Notes: generated by a model from the sequence alone, not told the origin. Counted from the first letter of the stretch, positions 24,243 through 32,967 are shown. The stretch is DNA of 64,000 nucleotides from Streptacidiphilus sp. P02-A3a (GCF_014084105.1 NZ_CP048289.1:8999922-9063921), one strand, 5' to 3'. Numbers and translations: made by a program.

Positions 24243-25399
24243 CGGGGCACCCCCTCGGCCTGCCCGGCGGCCTGCCCGGCGATCCCGCCGCCGCTGCCGA
24301 GCAGCACCAGACCGGCCCGGGTCGGATCGCCGTGCCGCCGGGCGAAGCCGACCGCCCCGGCGGCCAACTGGAGCCCCACCGCCTGCTGTTCGAGCAGCTC
24401 GGCGGTCGGCCCGGCGGCCCCGGCGGCGACCGCCGCCAGCGTCCCCGGCCGGTCGCCGAGCGCGCGGCAGCTGCCGCAGTAGTCGGCGTCCGGCTGGTCG
24501 GATCCGCCGTGCCGGTAGGCGAGTTGCAGCGGACCCCGGGTCCGCAGCGCCCGCAGCACCGGCCGCGACTGGCTCCGGCGGCGCACCTCGGGCCAGGTGG
24601 TGGAAGCGATATGACCGAGCGTCAGATGTGCGGGCGGTGGCGCCTGGTCGAGCAGGTCCTGGTTGCAGCAGGCGGTGACGGTGCCGTCGAAGCCGACGGT
24701 CGGCCAGGCGGCCAGGTCGCAGGGCGCGGCGCGCGGCCCCCGCGCCCGCGCGTCGCTGGTACCGCGCGCCGGATCGCCACCCGGCGCGCGGGTGGCGTCG
24801 AGCGCGGTCAGCCAGGCCCGGGCCCGGCCGACCGGCCGCAGCGTGCTCACGAACATCGGCACCCGGTCCCCGAACTCGGCCCTGACCTGCTCGGTCAGCT
24901 CCGCCAGGTACGGGTCGTCGGGGCCCTTCCCGCACGCCTGGACGCTGGCGTCCCGGCCGGAGTCGAGGACCTCGCGCAGCACCCGGAAGACCTGCTCCCT
25001 GGGCACCTCCCGCTCGTGGAAGGCGTCGAGGCTCGCCGCGACATGGTCGACCGACCGCAGCGCGGCCCGGATCGGGTCCGGGGTGGCACCGGTACGCGCG
25101 AAGAACATCCCGCTCAGCAGGTAACTGCGGGTACCGGCCGCCCGCGCCGTCCCGGCCAGCGTGCGCACCAGGCCCGGCCGCAGCAGCGGCTCACCGCCGG
25201 TCAGCAGCAGGAACTCCGGGTGGTCCGCCGGGGTGAACGTCTCCACGAAACGCCGCAGCAGCGCCGCGGGCTGCTCTTCCCCATCGGTTCCGGACGTGGT
25301 AGAGCAGTGACCGCAGTGCAGCGGGCAGCGCCGGGTCACGGCCAGGAACACCGCGGAGGCGGGCAGGGAACGACGTCCGAGCAGTTCTGCGAGATGCAT
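24239..25399 (-). CDS. Radical SAM protein, first gene of the minus-strand operon
   Basis: 386 residues. C25, C29, C32 in TRRCPLHCGHCS form the main cluster; LLTGGEPLLRP binds SAM. Extra cysteines occur in TVTACCNQDLL and ADYCGSCRALG. The C-terminal 60 residues are Ala/Gly-rich. Start ATG at 25399 is set by GGAGGTCGGAC. It leads a run of fifteen same-strand genes, most joined by start/stop overlaps, and is divergent from the SARP regulator gene across 282 bp. Confidence 0.87.
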   Translation of the reverse strand: MHLAELLGRRSLPASAVFLAVTRRCPLHCGHCSTTSGTDGEEQPAALLRRFVETFTPADHPEFLLLTGGEPLLRPGLVRTLAGTARAAGTRSYLLSGMFFARTGATPDPIRAALRSVDHVAASLDAFHEREVPREQVFRVLREVLDSGRDASVQACGKGPDDPYLAELTEQVRAEFGDRVPMFVSTLRPVGRARAWLTALDATRAPGGDPARGTSDARARGPRAAPCDLAAWPTVGFDGTVTACCNQDLLDQAPPPAHLTLGHIASTTWPEVRRRSQSRPVLRALRTRGPLQLAYRHGGSDQPDADYCGSCRALGDRPGTLAAVAAGAAGPTAELLEQQAVGLQLAAGAVGFARRHGDPTRAGLVLLGSGGGIAGQAAGQAEGVPR

Positions 25400-25582
25400 G
25401 TCCGACCTCCTTCGGAGGCAAGACTCGGCGCCGCGACTTGCTTCGGGGTCTGGATCCCCTTGCTTTCCGGTATGTCCACCGGCGTCGCCGACCCGCCCAA
25501 AAGGGGCAGCGGCACCGCCCGACTGTCACCAAAGTCGTAGGTCGAGAGCCGGAAGGAGCAGGCCCCTGCGACTATCGGCGCG

Positions 25583-25611
25583 TTGACGGGGCCATTCCCT
25601 GAAAATAGGTT
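25583..25611 (+). promoter_or_regulatory. Predicted vegetative promoter of the SARP gene
   Basis: TTGACG (25583-25588), 17-bp spacer, TAGGTT (25606-25611): close to the sigma-70/HrdB consensus. It implies transcription from about 25618 and so rules out the upstream ATG at 25583 as a start. Confidence 0.65.
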
Positions 25612-25681
25612 TCCTCTGGGTTATGCCAGCCGGCCCGTGCAATTCAACGACGCCGGCCCGAACCGGGGGGACGGCCGATCC

Positions 25682-27673
25682 ATGCACATCTCATTCTCCA
25701 TTCTTGGCCCGCTGTCGGCGGAACTCCGGACGGACGGCCAGGACGGCCCTCCGGCCGAGCTGGACGTGGGCCCGTTCAAGCAGCGGCTGCTGCTGGCCAT
25801 GCTGCTCTGCCGTGCCAACGGCGTGGTGCTGATGGACCAGCTCATCGACACCCTGTGGTGGGAGGGGCCGCCGCGCACCGCGCACAAGAACATCCAGGTC
25901 TACATCTCGCACCTGCGCAAGCTGCTGTCCGAGGACGGCCGCCAGGACCGGATCCGGCACCGGCCGCCCGGCTACCAGCTGCTGGTCGGCACCGCCGAGG
26001 TGGACGCGCTGCGGTTCGAGGACCTGTCCCGGGCCGGACGCCTCGCGCTGCGCCGCAACGACCACCTGAGCGCGGCCGAGTACACCCGGCAGGCGCTCGG
26101 CCTGTGGCGCGGCCCGGCGCTGGTCGACCTGCTCGCCTCCCCCGCGCTGCGGGCCGAGGCCGCCCGGCTGGACGAACGCCGACTCGCCGCCCACGAGGAC
26201 TGGTTCGAGGCCGAGTTGGCGCTGGGCAACCACACCGACGTGCTGGAGGCGGCCGAGGAGCTGGTCCAGGCGCACCCGCTGCGGGAGCGGCTGCGCAGCC
26301 AGCAGCTGACCGCGCTCTACCGCGCCGGACGCCAGGCCGAGGCGCTGGCCGAGTACGACAACCTCCGGCAGCTGCTGGCGGTCGAGCTCGGGTTGCGGCC
26401 CAGCCCCGCGCTCCAGGGGCTCTACCAGCACATCCTGTCCGGGCATCCGGCACTGAACGCCCCCGCGCCGACACCGCCGCCGACCGCCGCGCCGGTGCTG
26501 CCCGCGCAGCGGTCGGCGCCCCCGGCCGAGGCGGAGGTGGTCGCCCACCTGTCCGGCCGCCCACCGCAGCCCGTCCCGGCGCCCGTCCCCGCGCCCGTCC
26601 TTGCGCCGACCGGCGACCGCCCGGCCGGGGCGGCCGAGCCGCGCGGTCCGCAGGCCGCGCCCCCCGCCACCGGACTCCCGCGCGCGGTGGACGACTTCAC
26701 CGGCCGTCAGGACACCGTCGACCGGCTGCTGGCCTTCTTCGGCGAGCCCGGCCCCGGCTACGCCCACCCGGGACGGTTCGCCGCGATCAGCGGCCCCCCG
26801 GGCGCGGGCACCTCCACCCTCGCCCTGCAGGCCGCCCACGCGCTCGCCGGGCGGTTCCGCGACGGCCAGATCCTGCTGCACCTGCGGGACGCCCAGGGCC
26901 GACCGCGCCGCACCGAGGAGCTGCTGGACGACCTGCTCGGCCGCCTCGGCCCGCTCCCCGGCCCGCCCCGGTCCGGCGGCGGCCAGGACCGCAGCACGCT
27001 GCTGCGCAGTCGGCTGCTGGGCCTGCGGCTGCTGCTGGTGCTGGACGGCGTCGCCGACGAGGCCCAGGTCAGGCCGCTGCTGCCGGGCGGGGGCGGCTGC
27101 TCGGTGATCCTCACCAGCTGCCGCCACCTGGGCGGCCTGGAGGCCTTCGGCCACTTCCCGATCGGCCTGTTCACCGAGGCGGAGGCGCTGCGGCTGCTCC
27201 GCCGCATCGTCGGCGCGGACCGGGTGGACCGGGCGCCGTCCGCCGCCCGGCGGATCGTCCGGGCCTGCGGCCTGCTGCCGCTCGCGGTGCGGATCGCCGG
27301 GGCCCGGCTGGCCGGTCTCGGCCACCTGCCGCTGGAGCGGTTCGCCGACCGGCTGGAGGACGAGGGACGGCTGCTGGACGAACTGGTCGTCGGCGACCTG
27401 TCGGTCCGCGACTGCTTCGACCGCTACCTGCGGGTGCTCGGACCGGCCGAGCGGCTGGCGCTGGCCCGGCTGGCCACGGTCTGGGGCCCGGACCAGGGCG
27501 CCACCGAACCGGAGGACCTGCTGGAACGGCTGGTCGGCGTGCACGCGCTGACCGTGGACCCGGCCGCCGCGCCGACCGGCGGCCGCCGCCAGCCGTTCGT
27601 GATGCCGTCCCCGCTGCGGGTGTTCGCCGCGCGGCAACCGGTCGAAGCGGCAGCCGGTGCCGTCCCGGTCTGA
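25682..27673 (+). CDS. SARP-family transcriptional regulator with degenerate P-loop domain
   Basis: 663 residues. An OmpR-type DNA-binding domain (residues about 1-95, NIQVYISHLRKLL) and a BTAD domain (about 96-245) define a SARP. A Pro-rich linker (about 255-330) leads to an AfsR-like ATPase module whose P-loop reads GPPGAGTSTLA, with Thr in place of the essential Lys, so ATP binding is doubtful. The C-terminal TPR array of AfsR is absent. Start ATG 25682 follows GGGGGACGG and lies below the predicted promoter. Likely pathway-specific activator of the divergent operon and of lanB. Confidence 0.9.
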   Translation: MHISFSILGPLSAELRTDGQDGPPAELDVGPFKQRLLLAMLLCRANGVVLMDQLIDTLWWEGPPRTAHKNIQVYISHLRKLLSEDGRQDRIRHRPPGYQLLVGTAEVDALRFEDLSRAGRLALRRNDHLSAAEYTRQALGLWRGPALVDLLASPALRAEAARLDERRLAAHEDWFEAELALGNHTDVLEAAEELVQAHPLRERLRSQQLTALYRAGRQAEALAEYDNLRQLLAVELGLRPSPALQGLYQHILSGHPALNAPAPTPPPTAAPVLPAQRSAPPAEAEVVAHLSGRPPQPVPAPVPAPVLAPTGDRPAGAAEPRGPQAAPPATGLPRAVDDFTGRQDTVDRLLAFFGEPGPGYAHPGRFAAISGPPGAGTSTLALQAAHALAGRFRDGQILLHLRDAQGRPRRTEELLDDLLGRLGPLPGPPRSGGGQDRSTLLRSRLLGLRLLLVLDGVADEAQVRPLLPGGGGCSVILTSCRHLGGLEAFGHFPIGLFTEAEALRLLRRIVGADRVDRAPSAARRIVRACGLLPLAVRIAGARLAGLGHLPLERFADRLEDEGRLLDELVVGDLSVRDCFDRYLRVLGPAERLALARLATVWGPDQGATEPEDLLERLVGVHALTVDPAAAPTGGRRQPFVMPSPLRVFAARQPVEAAAGAVPV

Positions 27674-30600
27674 ACCGTCCCGCGCCGAGCCGTCCCGCGC
27701 CGGGCGGCCCGCCGGGTACGTCTGCGCGGAGCCGGTGGTGCTGCGCGCCGCGCTGCTGCCCCGGGCCCAGCCGACCCGCTACGGCGACGGCAGCCGCCCG
27801 GCCGACGACCCCGCGCTCCTCGACGACCTGCGGCGGACCTTCCGCGAGCAGCCGACCCTGGCGGCGGCGCTGGAACTCGCCGCCCCGGCCCTGGCCGCCG
27901 GACTCGACCCGGGCCGGGACCCGGGCGCGGCGGCCGACCGCCGCCGCGCGGTGCTCGCGCTCACCGGCTACCTGCTGCGCGCCCGCCACCGGGCCACCCC
28001 CTTCGGGCTCTTCGCCGGGACCGCGCTGGTCCGCACCGGCGCGGCCGCGCAGGGCGCGCTCGGCGACCGGCACCGCGCGCTGCTGCGCCCCGCCCCCGGC
28101 TGGCAGGCCGCCCTCGCCGCCGCCACCCCCGGGGCCGACGTCCGCCTGGCCACCGCCCGGTCACTGCACCGCCACGGCAGCGGGTACGCGCTGCCGGTCC
28201 CGACCGGCGGCGGCCCGGGCCGCTGGCAGCTCCAGCGGACACTGCGCCGGACGCCGCTGGTGGACGCGGTACTGGCGCTGGCGTCCGGGAGCGGCGGACG
28301 CCGGGGCATCGGCCGGTCCGCGCTGCTCGACCTGCTCTGCGCCGCCGCCCCCGGCGCCGACCGCGAGCAGCGGGCCCGGCAGCTGGACGAGCTGCTCGAC
28401 TCCGGCTTCCTCAGCGGCGACCTGCGACCGCCGCCCGGCAGCGCCGACCCCCTCGGCCACCTGCTGGCACGCCTCACCGGCCACCCCTTGGCCGCCCCGC
28501 TGGCCGAACTCCGCCACGAGCTGGGCAGCGAACCGGGCCACGAGCTGGAACGCGAGCCGGGCCACGAACCGGGCCGCAGCCGCCAAGCGCCGCCCACCGC
28601 CGGTCGGTTGCGTACGCTGCGGGCCCGACTCGCGGCGGTGCACCGGCCGCAGGCCGCGCTGACCGCCGACACCCTGCTGGACACCACGCTGCGGCTGCCC
28701 CGACCGGTGGTCACCGAGGTCGAGCGGGCCGCGTCGGCGGCCTGGCGCTGCGCCCCGCCGCGTCCCGACCGCACCCTGGCCGGGCTGCACCTGGCGATGC
28801 TGGAGCGCTACGGCGCCGACCGCCCGGTCCCGCTGCCGGAGCTGCTGGACCCGGTGCGCTCGCTCGGCCTGCACCGCGCCCGGCCGGCGGCACCCGAGCC
28901 GGTCCCGGCGGAACGCGACCGGTTCCTCTCCGACCTGGCCCTGGCCGCGCTCGCCGACGGCCGGGCGGAGCTGCGGCTGGACCGGCGGCGGCGGACCCGG
29001 CTCGCGGAACTCTCCGGCCAGCACGCCGAACCGCCGTCCGCCGACGTCTACGCCGAGGTGGTCACCGCCGGTGCGGCGGAGCTCGACCGGGGCGAGTTCC
29101 TGGTGGTCCTCGGCGCGCACACCGGCCCGGGACCGGCCGGTTCGGTCACCGGCCGGCTGTCCGCCGTCCTCGGCCGCCCCGGCGGCGACCCGCTGCCGTC
29201 CGGCACCGGTACCGACACCGGCGAGGGCACCGGCCCGGTGACCGCCGAGGTGGTGTCGCACCCGCCGGATCCCCGGGCCTGGCAGCTGCTCGCCGAGACC
29301 GGCTGGACCGACTACCGGATCGACCTGACCGACCACCCGCCCCGGCCCACCGACCGCGACCTCGCCCTGGACGACCTGCTGCTGACCGCCACCCGTGGCG
29401 GGCTGACGCTGCGTTCGCGACGGCTCGGACGCGAGGTCCGGCCGGTCGGCTGCGCCACCCTGGACCCCCGGCGGACCAGCGGCCCCGCCCAGCTGCTGCT
29501 GGCGCTGGGACGCGCCGGCCGGACGCCCTGGCGGGCCTGGGACTGGGGCGCGGCCGAGGCCCTGCCGTGGCTCCCCCGGGTCAGCCTCGGCCGGGCGGTA
29601 CTGGCCCCGGCCCGCTGGCTGGTCCCGGCGGAGCTGCTGCTCCTCGCCGAGGACGCCACCGACCGGCGGTGGCGGCACGGGGTGGACCGCTGGCGGGAGG
29701 CGTGGCGGCTGCCGGAGACGGTGCTGGCCGGGCGCGGCGACCAGCGGCTACCGCTGGACCTCGACGACCCGGTGCACCTGGCGCTGCTGCGCCGCGCCTG
29801 CCGGGGCCGGGACACGGTCGCGGTGACCGAACCCCCCGGCGGCGTCGCGGCCTGGCGCGCGACCGGCTGGCCGCGCGGCCCGCACGGACCGCACACGGCC
29901 GAGTTCGTCCTCCCGCTGCGCCCGGTCCCGCGACAAGCGGTACCGGTGGCACCGGCGGTACCGGCGGCGGAGGTCCCGGACGAGGTGCACCTCCCCGGGG
30001 GCCGCTGGCTGTGCGCGGCGCTCAGCGCGCCCGCCGAACTGCACGACCGGGTGCTGGCCGAGCTGGCCGACGAGGCCCTGCGGGCGGCGGTCGAGCGGGC
30101 CGGGGTGGACCGGTGGTTCTTCGTCCGGGCGGCGGACGACGCCGGGGTGCCGCAGCTGCGGCTGCGCTTCCACGGACGGCCGGAACGGCTGCATCCGGTA
30201 CTGCTCCCGGCCCTGCACGGCTGGGCCGAGGCGCTCCGGTCGGCCGGTCTGATCAGGGATCTCACGCTGACTGCCTACCGGCCGGAACGGGCGCGCTACG
30301 GCGGCGGCGGCTGCCTGGCGGCAGCGGAACGCTTCTTCGGGGCCGACTCCCGGCTGGCCCTCGACCTGCTGGCGACAGCGCGGGATCCCCGGCAGGCGGT
30401 GGTCCCCGGGGTACTCCGGCTGCTGACGGTACTGCTCGGCTCCGAGCAGGCGGTGGCGGAGCTGCCCGAGCCACGGCTGGACACGGCGGAGCGGCGCGCG
30501 TTCGCGCGGCTGCGCCCGGTACTGCGCGGGCAGGCCGGGGACGCGGGGTGGCCCCCCGCAACCGTGACGTCTCACGGCCGGGGGGCACAGTCCGCTGCGC

Positions 30601-30791
30601 ACGACTGGCTCACGGCGCTGTCGGCCTACCGATCGCGACTGCGCGTGGCCGGGGCGGAGCCCGGACCGGTCGCCCGATCGCTGGTACATCTGCACTGCAA
30701 CCGCCTGGCGGGGCCGGACCGGTCGGTGGAGCGGGTCGCGGTCGCGTTGGCCCGCGACCTGGCGCTGACCCGCTCCCTCACGACCGGGTGA
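27657..30791 (+). CDS. LanB-type (class I lanthipeptide/thiopeptide) dehydratase
   Basis: 1044 residues, full length. The N-terminal glutamylation domain has the hallmark RATPFGLFAG (near residue 120); the C-terminal elimination domain is the SpaB_C type, with WFFVRAADDAGVPQLRLRFHG and ERARYGGGGC. Known enzymes use glutamyl-tRNA to dehydrate Ser/Thr in a precursor peptide. GTG 27657 overlaps the SARP stop by 17 bases, so translation is coupled; the first 20 residues (repeated SRAEP-type) may not be conserved. Residues about 285-310 carry a degenerate GHELEREPGHEPG repeat. No LanC cyclase gene is in the window. Confidence 0.88.
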   Translation: MPSRSEPSRAEPSRAGRPAGYVCAEPVVLRAALLPRAQPTRYGDGSRPADDPALLDDLRRTFREQPTLAAALELAAPALAAGLDPGRDPGAAADRRRAVLALTGYLLRARHRATPFGLFAGTALVRTGAAAQGALGDRHRALLRPAPGWQAALAAATPGADVRLATARSLHRHGSGYALPVPTGGGPGRWQLQRTLRRTPLVDAVLALASGSGGRRGIGRSALLDLLCAAAPGADREQRARQLDELLDSGFLSGDLRPPPGSADPLGHLLARLTGHPLAAPLAELRHELGSEPGHELEREPGHEPGRSRQAPPTAGRLRTLRARLAAVHRPQAALTADTLLDTTLRLPRPVVTEVERAASAAWRCAPPRPDRTLAGLHLAMLERYGADRPVPLPELLDPVRSLGLHRARPAAPEPVPAERDRFLSDLALAALADGRAELRLDRRRRTRLAELSGQHAEPPSADVYAEVVTAGAAELDRGEFLVVLGAHTGPGPAGSVTGRLSAVLGRPGGDPLPSGTGTDTGEGTGPVTAEVVSHPPDPRAWQLLAETGWTDYRIDLTDHPPRPTDRDLALDDLLLTATRGGLTLRSRRLGREVRPVGCATLDPRRTSGPAQLLLALGRAGRTPWRAWDWGAAEALPWLPRVSLGRAVLAPARWLVPAELLLLAEDATDRRWRHGVDRWREAWRLPETVLAGRGDQRLPLDLDDPVHLALLRRACRGRDTVAVTEPPGGVAAWRATGWPRGPHGPHTAEFVLPLRPVPRQAVPVAPAVPAAEVPDEVHLPGGRWLCAALSAPAELHDRVLAELADEALRAAVERAGVDRWFFVRAADDAGVPQLRLRFHGRPERLHPVLLPALHGWAEALRSAGLIRDLTLTAYRPERARYGGGGCLAAAERFFGADSRLALDLLATARDPRQAVVPGVLRLLTVLLGSEQAVAELPEPRLDTAERRAFARLRPVLRGQAGDAGWPPATVTSHGRGAQSAAHDWLTALSAYRSRLRVAGAEPGPVARSLVHLHCNRLAGPDRSVERVAVALARDLALTRSLTTG

Positions 30792-30832
30792 CCGGGAACT
30801 CGCCGAGGCTGGATGGCGGTAGCGGTCGCGGC

Positions 30833-31045
30833 TTAGTAGTACGCCGGGGTGGCGCCGTGGGCCTCGACCTCGGCCTGGAACAGGCCCTGGGCGGCGAGCT
30901 CGCGGATCTTCTCGACCTGCTCCTCGGTCAGGCTGTACTCGGCGGCGACCGCGGCCGGCTCGTCCAGGAACCGCGCCGCGAAGGCGTCGTCGGTGATGGC
31001 GCGCTGGATGAGCTCACGCAGGCGGGGGCGGGAAGAGTCAGACAT
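30833..31045 (-). CDS. Small protein, possible RiPP precursor (Os1348/NHLP-like leader)
   Basis: 70 residues. Residues 5-50 form an amphipathic leader-like helix pair (LRELIQRAITDDAFAARFL, then EYSLTEEQVEKIRELAAQG), the pattern of Os1348/Nif11-type leader peptides: short helices, 'D-P/E-P-A-A' turn, 'LT-EE' turn. The tail after LAAQG is LFQAEVEAHGATPAYY, with one Thr and two terminal Tyr and no Cys or Ser. GGAGGACACC precedes ATG 31045. It ends 41 bases from the LanB stop, convergent with it. Either a precursor with an unusual core or a small helper protein. Confidence 0.6.
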   Translation of the reverse strand: MSDSSRPRLRELIQRAITDDAFAARFLDEPAAVAAEYSLTEEQVEKIRELAAQGLFQAEVEAHGATPAYY

Positions 31046-31150
31046 GGTGTCCTCCAGGACTTTCGGGTCGGTCCGCCGGGCTGTTCCGGCGTCCCCTTGA
31101 CGAGCTCAATCCTGTTCCCACGCGCCGTTCGAAAGATCAGCCGCCGCGGC

Positions 31151-31849
31151 CTATTCGTCCTCCCCCAATGGCGGATGCCGCTCCGCGCCATGGCCTACAT
31201 CCGGCGTGCCGATGGCGTACGAGCTCTGGCCGAACAGCTTATTGACCGCGTCGATCCGGGAACTGGCCCCGAGTTTCTCGAAGATGTTGCCGAGGTGGCG
31301 TTTCACCGTGCCCTCGGCGATCGACAGCCGGTTGCCGATCTGCCGGTTGCTCAGCGCGTCGGCCACGTAGGTCATGATCTCGTGCTCGCGCGGGGTGAGC
31401 CCGCCGCCCGGGCCCGGCGCGGGCTGCTCCCCGGGCTCGCGTCGCAGGTGCACCGTGGTCAGCCCGGCCACCGCGCCCCGGATGCTGGAGAGCAGCACCT
31501 CCCGGGAGGCGTCCTTGTGCAGGTAGCCGGTCACCCCCGCGCCCAGCATCGACTCCATCAGCCGCAGGTCACCGTGCATGGTCAGGACGATGATCCGGGC
31601 CAGCGGGCTGACCTGGCGCAGCCGTTCGACGGTGGCGACCGGTCCCGGGCCCGGCATCTCGACGTCCAGCAGCACCACGTCCGGGCGGTGCTCGGCGGCC
31701 AGCGCCACCGCGGCGGCGCCGTCCGCCGCCTGCGCCACGACCGTCAGATCCGGCTCCCGGCACAGCAGTTCGCACAGCGCCGCACGCAGCAGCCCGTGGT
31801 CGTCCGCGGCCAGGATCCGGATCCGGCCGGGGCCGGTCGTCGGCGCCAT
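31151..31849 (-). CDS. NarL/LuxR-type response regulator (orphan)
   Basis: 232 residues. The receiver domain has the acidic pair in LAADDHGLLR, the phosphorylation Asp in VLLDVEM, and T/K in VLTMHG and GYLHKDA. The LuxR-type helix-turn-helix is LTPREHEIMTYVADALSNRQIGNRLSI with TVKRHLGNIFEKLG. No kinase gene is adjacent. Its DNA-binding half is very close to that of the regulator at 36408-37058 (both end ...SSRIDAVNK / ...ASRMDAVNK), suggesting shared targets or a shared kinase. Confidence 0.9.
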   Translation of the reverse strand: MAPTTGPGRIRILAADDHGLLRAALCELLCREPDLTVVAQAADGAAAVALAAEHRPDVVLLDVEMPGPGPVATVERLRQVSPLARIIVLTMHGDLRLMESMLGAGVTGYLHKDASREVLLSSIRGAVAGLTTVHLRREPGEQPAPGPGGGLTPREHEIMTYVADALSNRQIGNRLSIAEGTVKRHLGNIFEKLGASSRIDAVNKLFGQSSYAIGTPDVGHGAERHPPLGEDE

Positions 31850-31908
31850 CACCACTGTCTTCCTCCCGCTCGCCTTCCGTCCGCGCTCCGCCGGGCCCCC
31901 GCGGGCGC

Positions 31909-32880
31909 TCAGCCCGCGTGCACCGGCAGCGCCTCGACGATGCAGCTGAACACCTGCTGGTCGTCCTGGCGGCCGAGGACGGACACGGTGGTGTGGCCGT
32001 CCCCCCGGGAGACCACCGGACCGGCCTCGATCCAGCAGGGGCGGTCGAGTTCGACGTAGCGCTGGAAGCTGCTGGTGATCGACACCGGGACGGAGCCCCG
32101 GCGCGGGGTGAACAGGTGCGTCGCCTGGCGGGCCGCCTCCAGCAGCAGCATCCCCGGGGCGTGGTCGACCGGGTGGTCGAACAGCACCGGGTGGCTGGTG
32201 TCGGCCCGCAGCCGCCAGCGGTGCGGCTGGTCGGTGGCGCCCAGCACCACGTCGAAGGCGGACCGGCGGCCCACGCTCTCGGCGGCCACCGGCGCCACCA
32301 CGGCCACCGGACCCGGTGCCCGGTGCGCGCCGCGCACCCGGTCGTAGGCGCTGGGCGAGATGCAGACCAGCTGCCCGCCGCCGCGCGCGACCAGCCCGCC
32401 GTCGCGGCGGATGACCACGCCGATGCGCATCCCGGCGATGCTCCGGCCGCGCGGGCGGACCTCGGTGCAGGAGACCTCCAGGTCCAGGTCGGCCGGGGCG
32501 CCGCCGACCAGGGTGTGCTCGGGCACGACCGTGAAGTGCAGGTCGCTCATCATGAAGTGGCTGTCCAGCGGCACCCCGAACTCGGCGTGCGCGAGCATGG
32601 TGCCGGCCTGGCGGATGGTCTCGGCGGCCAGCATCGGGTCGTGGTGCCCGGTGGGCAGCGAGGAGAAGAAGCTGTGGCCGCGGGGCCACTGGGCGGACAT
32701 CCGGAACAGCACGTCGTCGACCCGCTCCCAGCCGGTCAGCAGCACCTCGGCGACTGCGGCACGATGCACGAACTCCTTTGGAACCGTGCGGGTCAGCGGC
32801 GCGTCGGAGACCGCCGTGGCCGGATGGGCCAGGGCGCGTGACCGGCGCGGGGACACAGCGGATATCAAGAGGTCGGACAT
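31909..32880 (-). CDS. AfsA/ScbA/BarX-family gamma-butyrolactone synthase
   Basis: 323 residues with two AfsA hotdog repeats: first VPKEFVHRAAVAEVLLTGW ... HSFFSSLPTGHHDPMLAAETIRQ, then HPVLFDHPVDHAPGMLLLEAARQ. The conserved Pro-x-Glu and D-H-x-P-G-M motifs are intact. The family condenses a beta-ketoacyl thioester with dihydroxyacetone phosphate, the first step to A-factor-type autoinducers. I chose ATG 32880 (GGGGGAGTCCATCC upstream); this keeps the operator-bearing 175-bp gap to the divergent receptor gene free. Confidence 0.92.
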   Translation of the reverse strand: MSDLLISAVSPRRSRALAHPATAVSDAPLTRTVPKEFVHRAAVAEVLLTGWERVDDVLFRMSAQWPRGHSFFSSLPTGHHDPMLAAETIRQAGTMLAHAEFGVPLDSHFMMSDLHFTVVPEHTLVGGAPADLDLEVSCTEVRPRGRSIAGMRIGVVIRRDGGLVARGGGQLVCISPSAYDRVRGAHRAPGPVAVVAPVAAESVGRRSAFDVVLGATDQPHRWRLRADTSHPVLFDHPVDHAPGMLLLEAARQATHLFTPRRGSVPVSITSSFQRYVELDRPCWIEAGPVVSRGDGHTTVSVLGRQDDQQVFSCIVEALPVHAG

Positions 32881-32941
32881 GGATGGACTCCCCCGGGGAC
32901 GGCGCGGCTCAGAAGGGTGTATGGGCGCCTGTTCGCTGATA

Positions 32942-32967
32942 AGATACGGACCAACCGGTTTTAAATC
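32942..32967. promoter_or_regulatory. ARE-like operator (gamma-butyrolactone receptor site)
   Basis: The 26-bp AT-rich element around GACCAACCGGTTTTAAA closely resembles autoregulatory elements bound by BarA/ScbR-type receptors (consensus core ACCAACCGGTT). It lies between the divergent afsA-type and receptor genes, the usual place for feedback control of both. Confidence 0.7.

Noticed and set aside
25583-25681. Earlier ATG as start of the SARP gene
   Set aside because: It overlaps the predicted -35 element TTGACG, has no ribosome site, and adds residues absent from the family.
27657-30791. Thiopeptide-type split dehydratase or PEARL assignment for the LanB protein
   Set aside because: Both glutamylation and elimination domains are on one chain, and no [4+2] cyclase or YcaO gene is visible, so neither label is supported.
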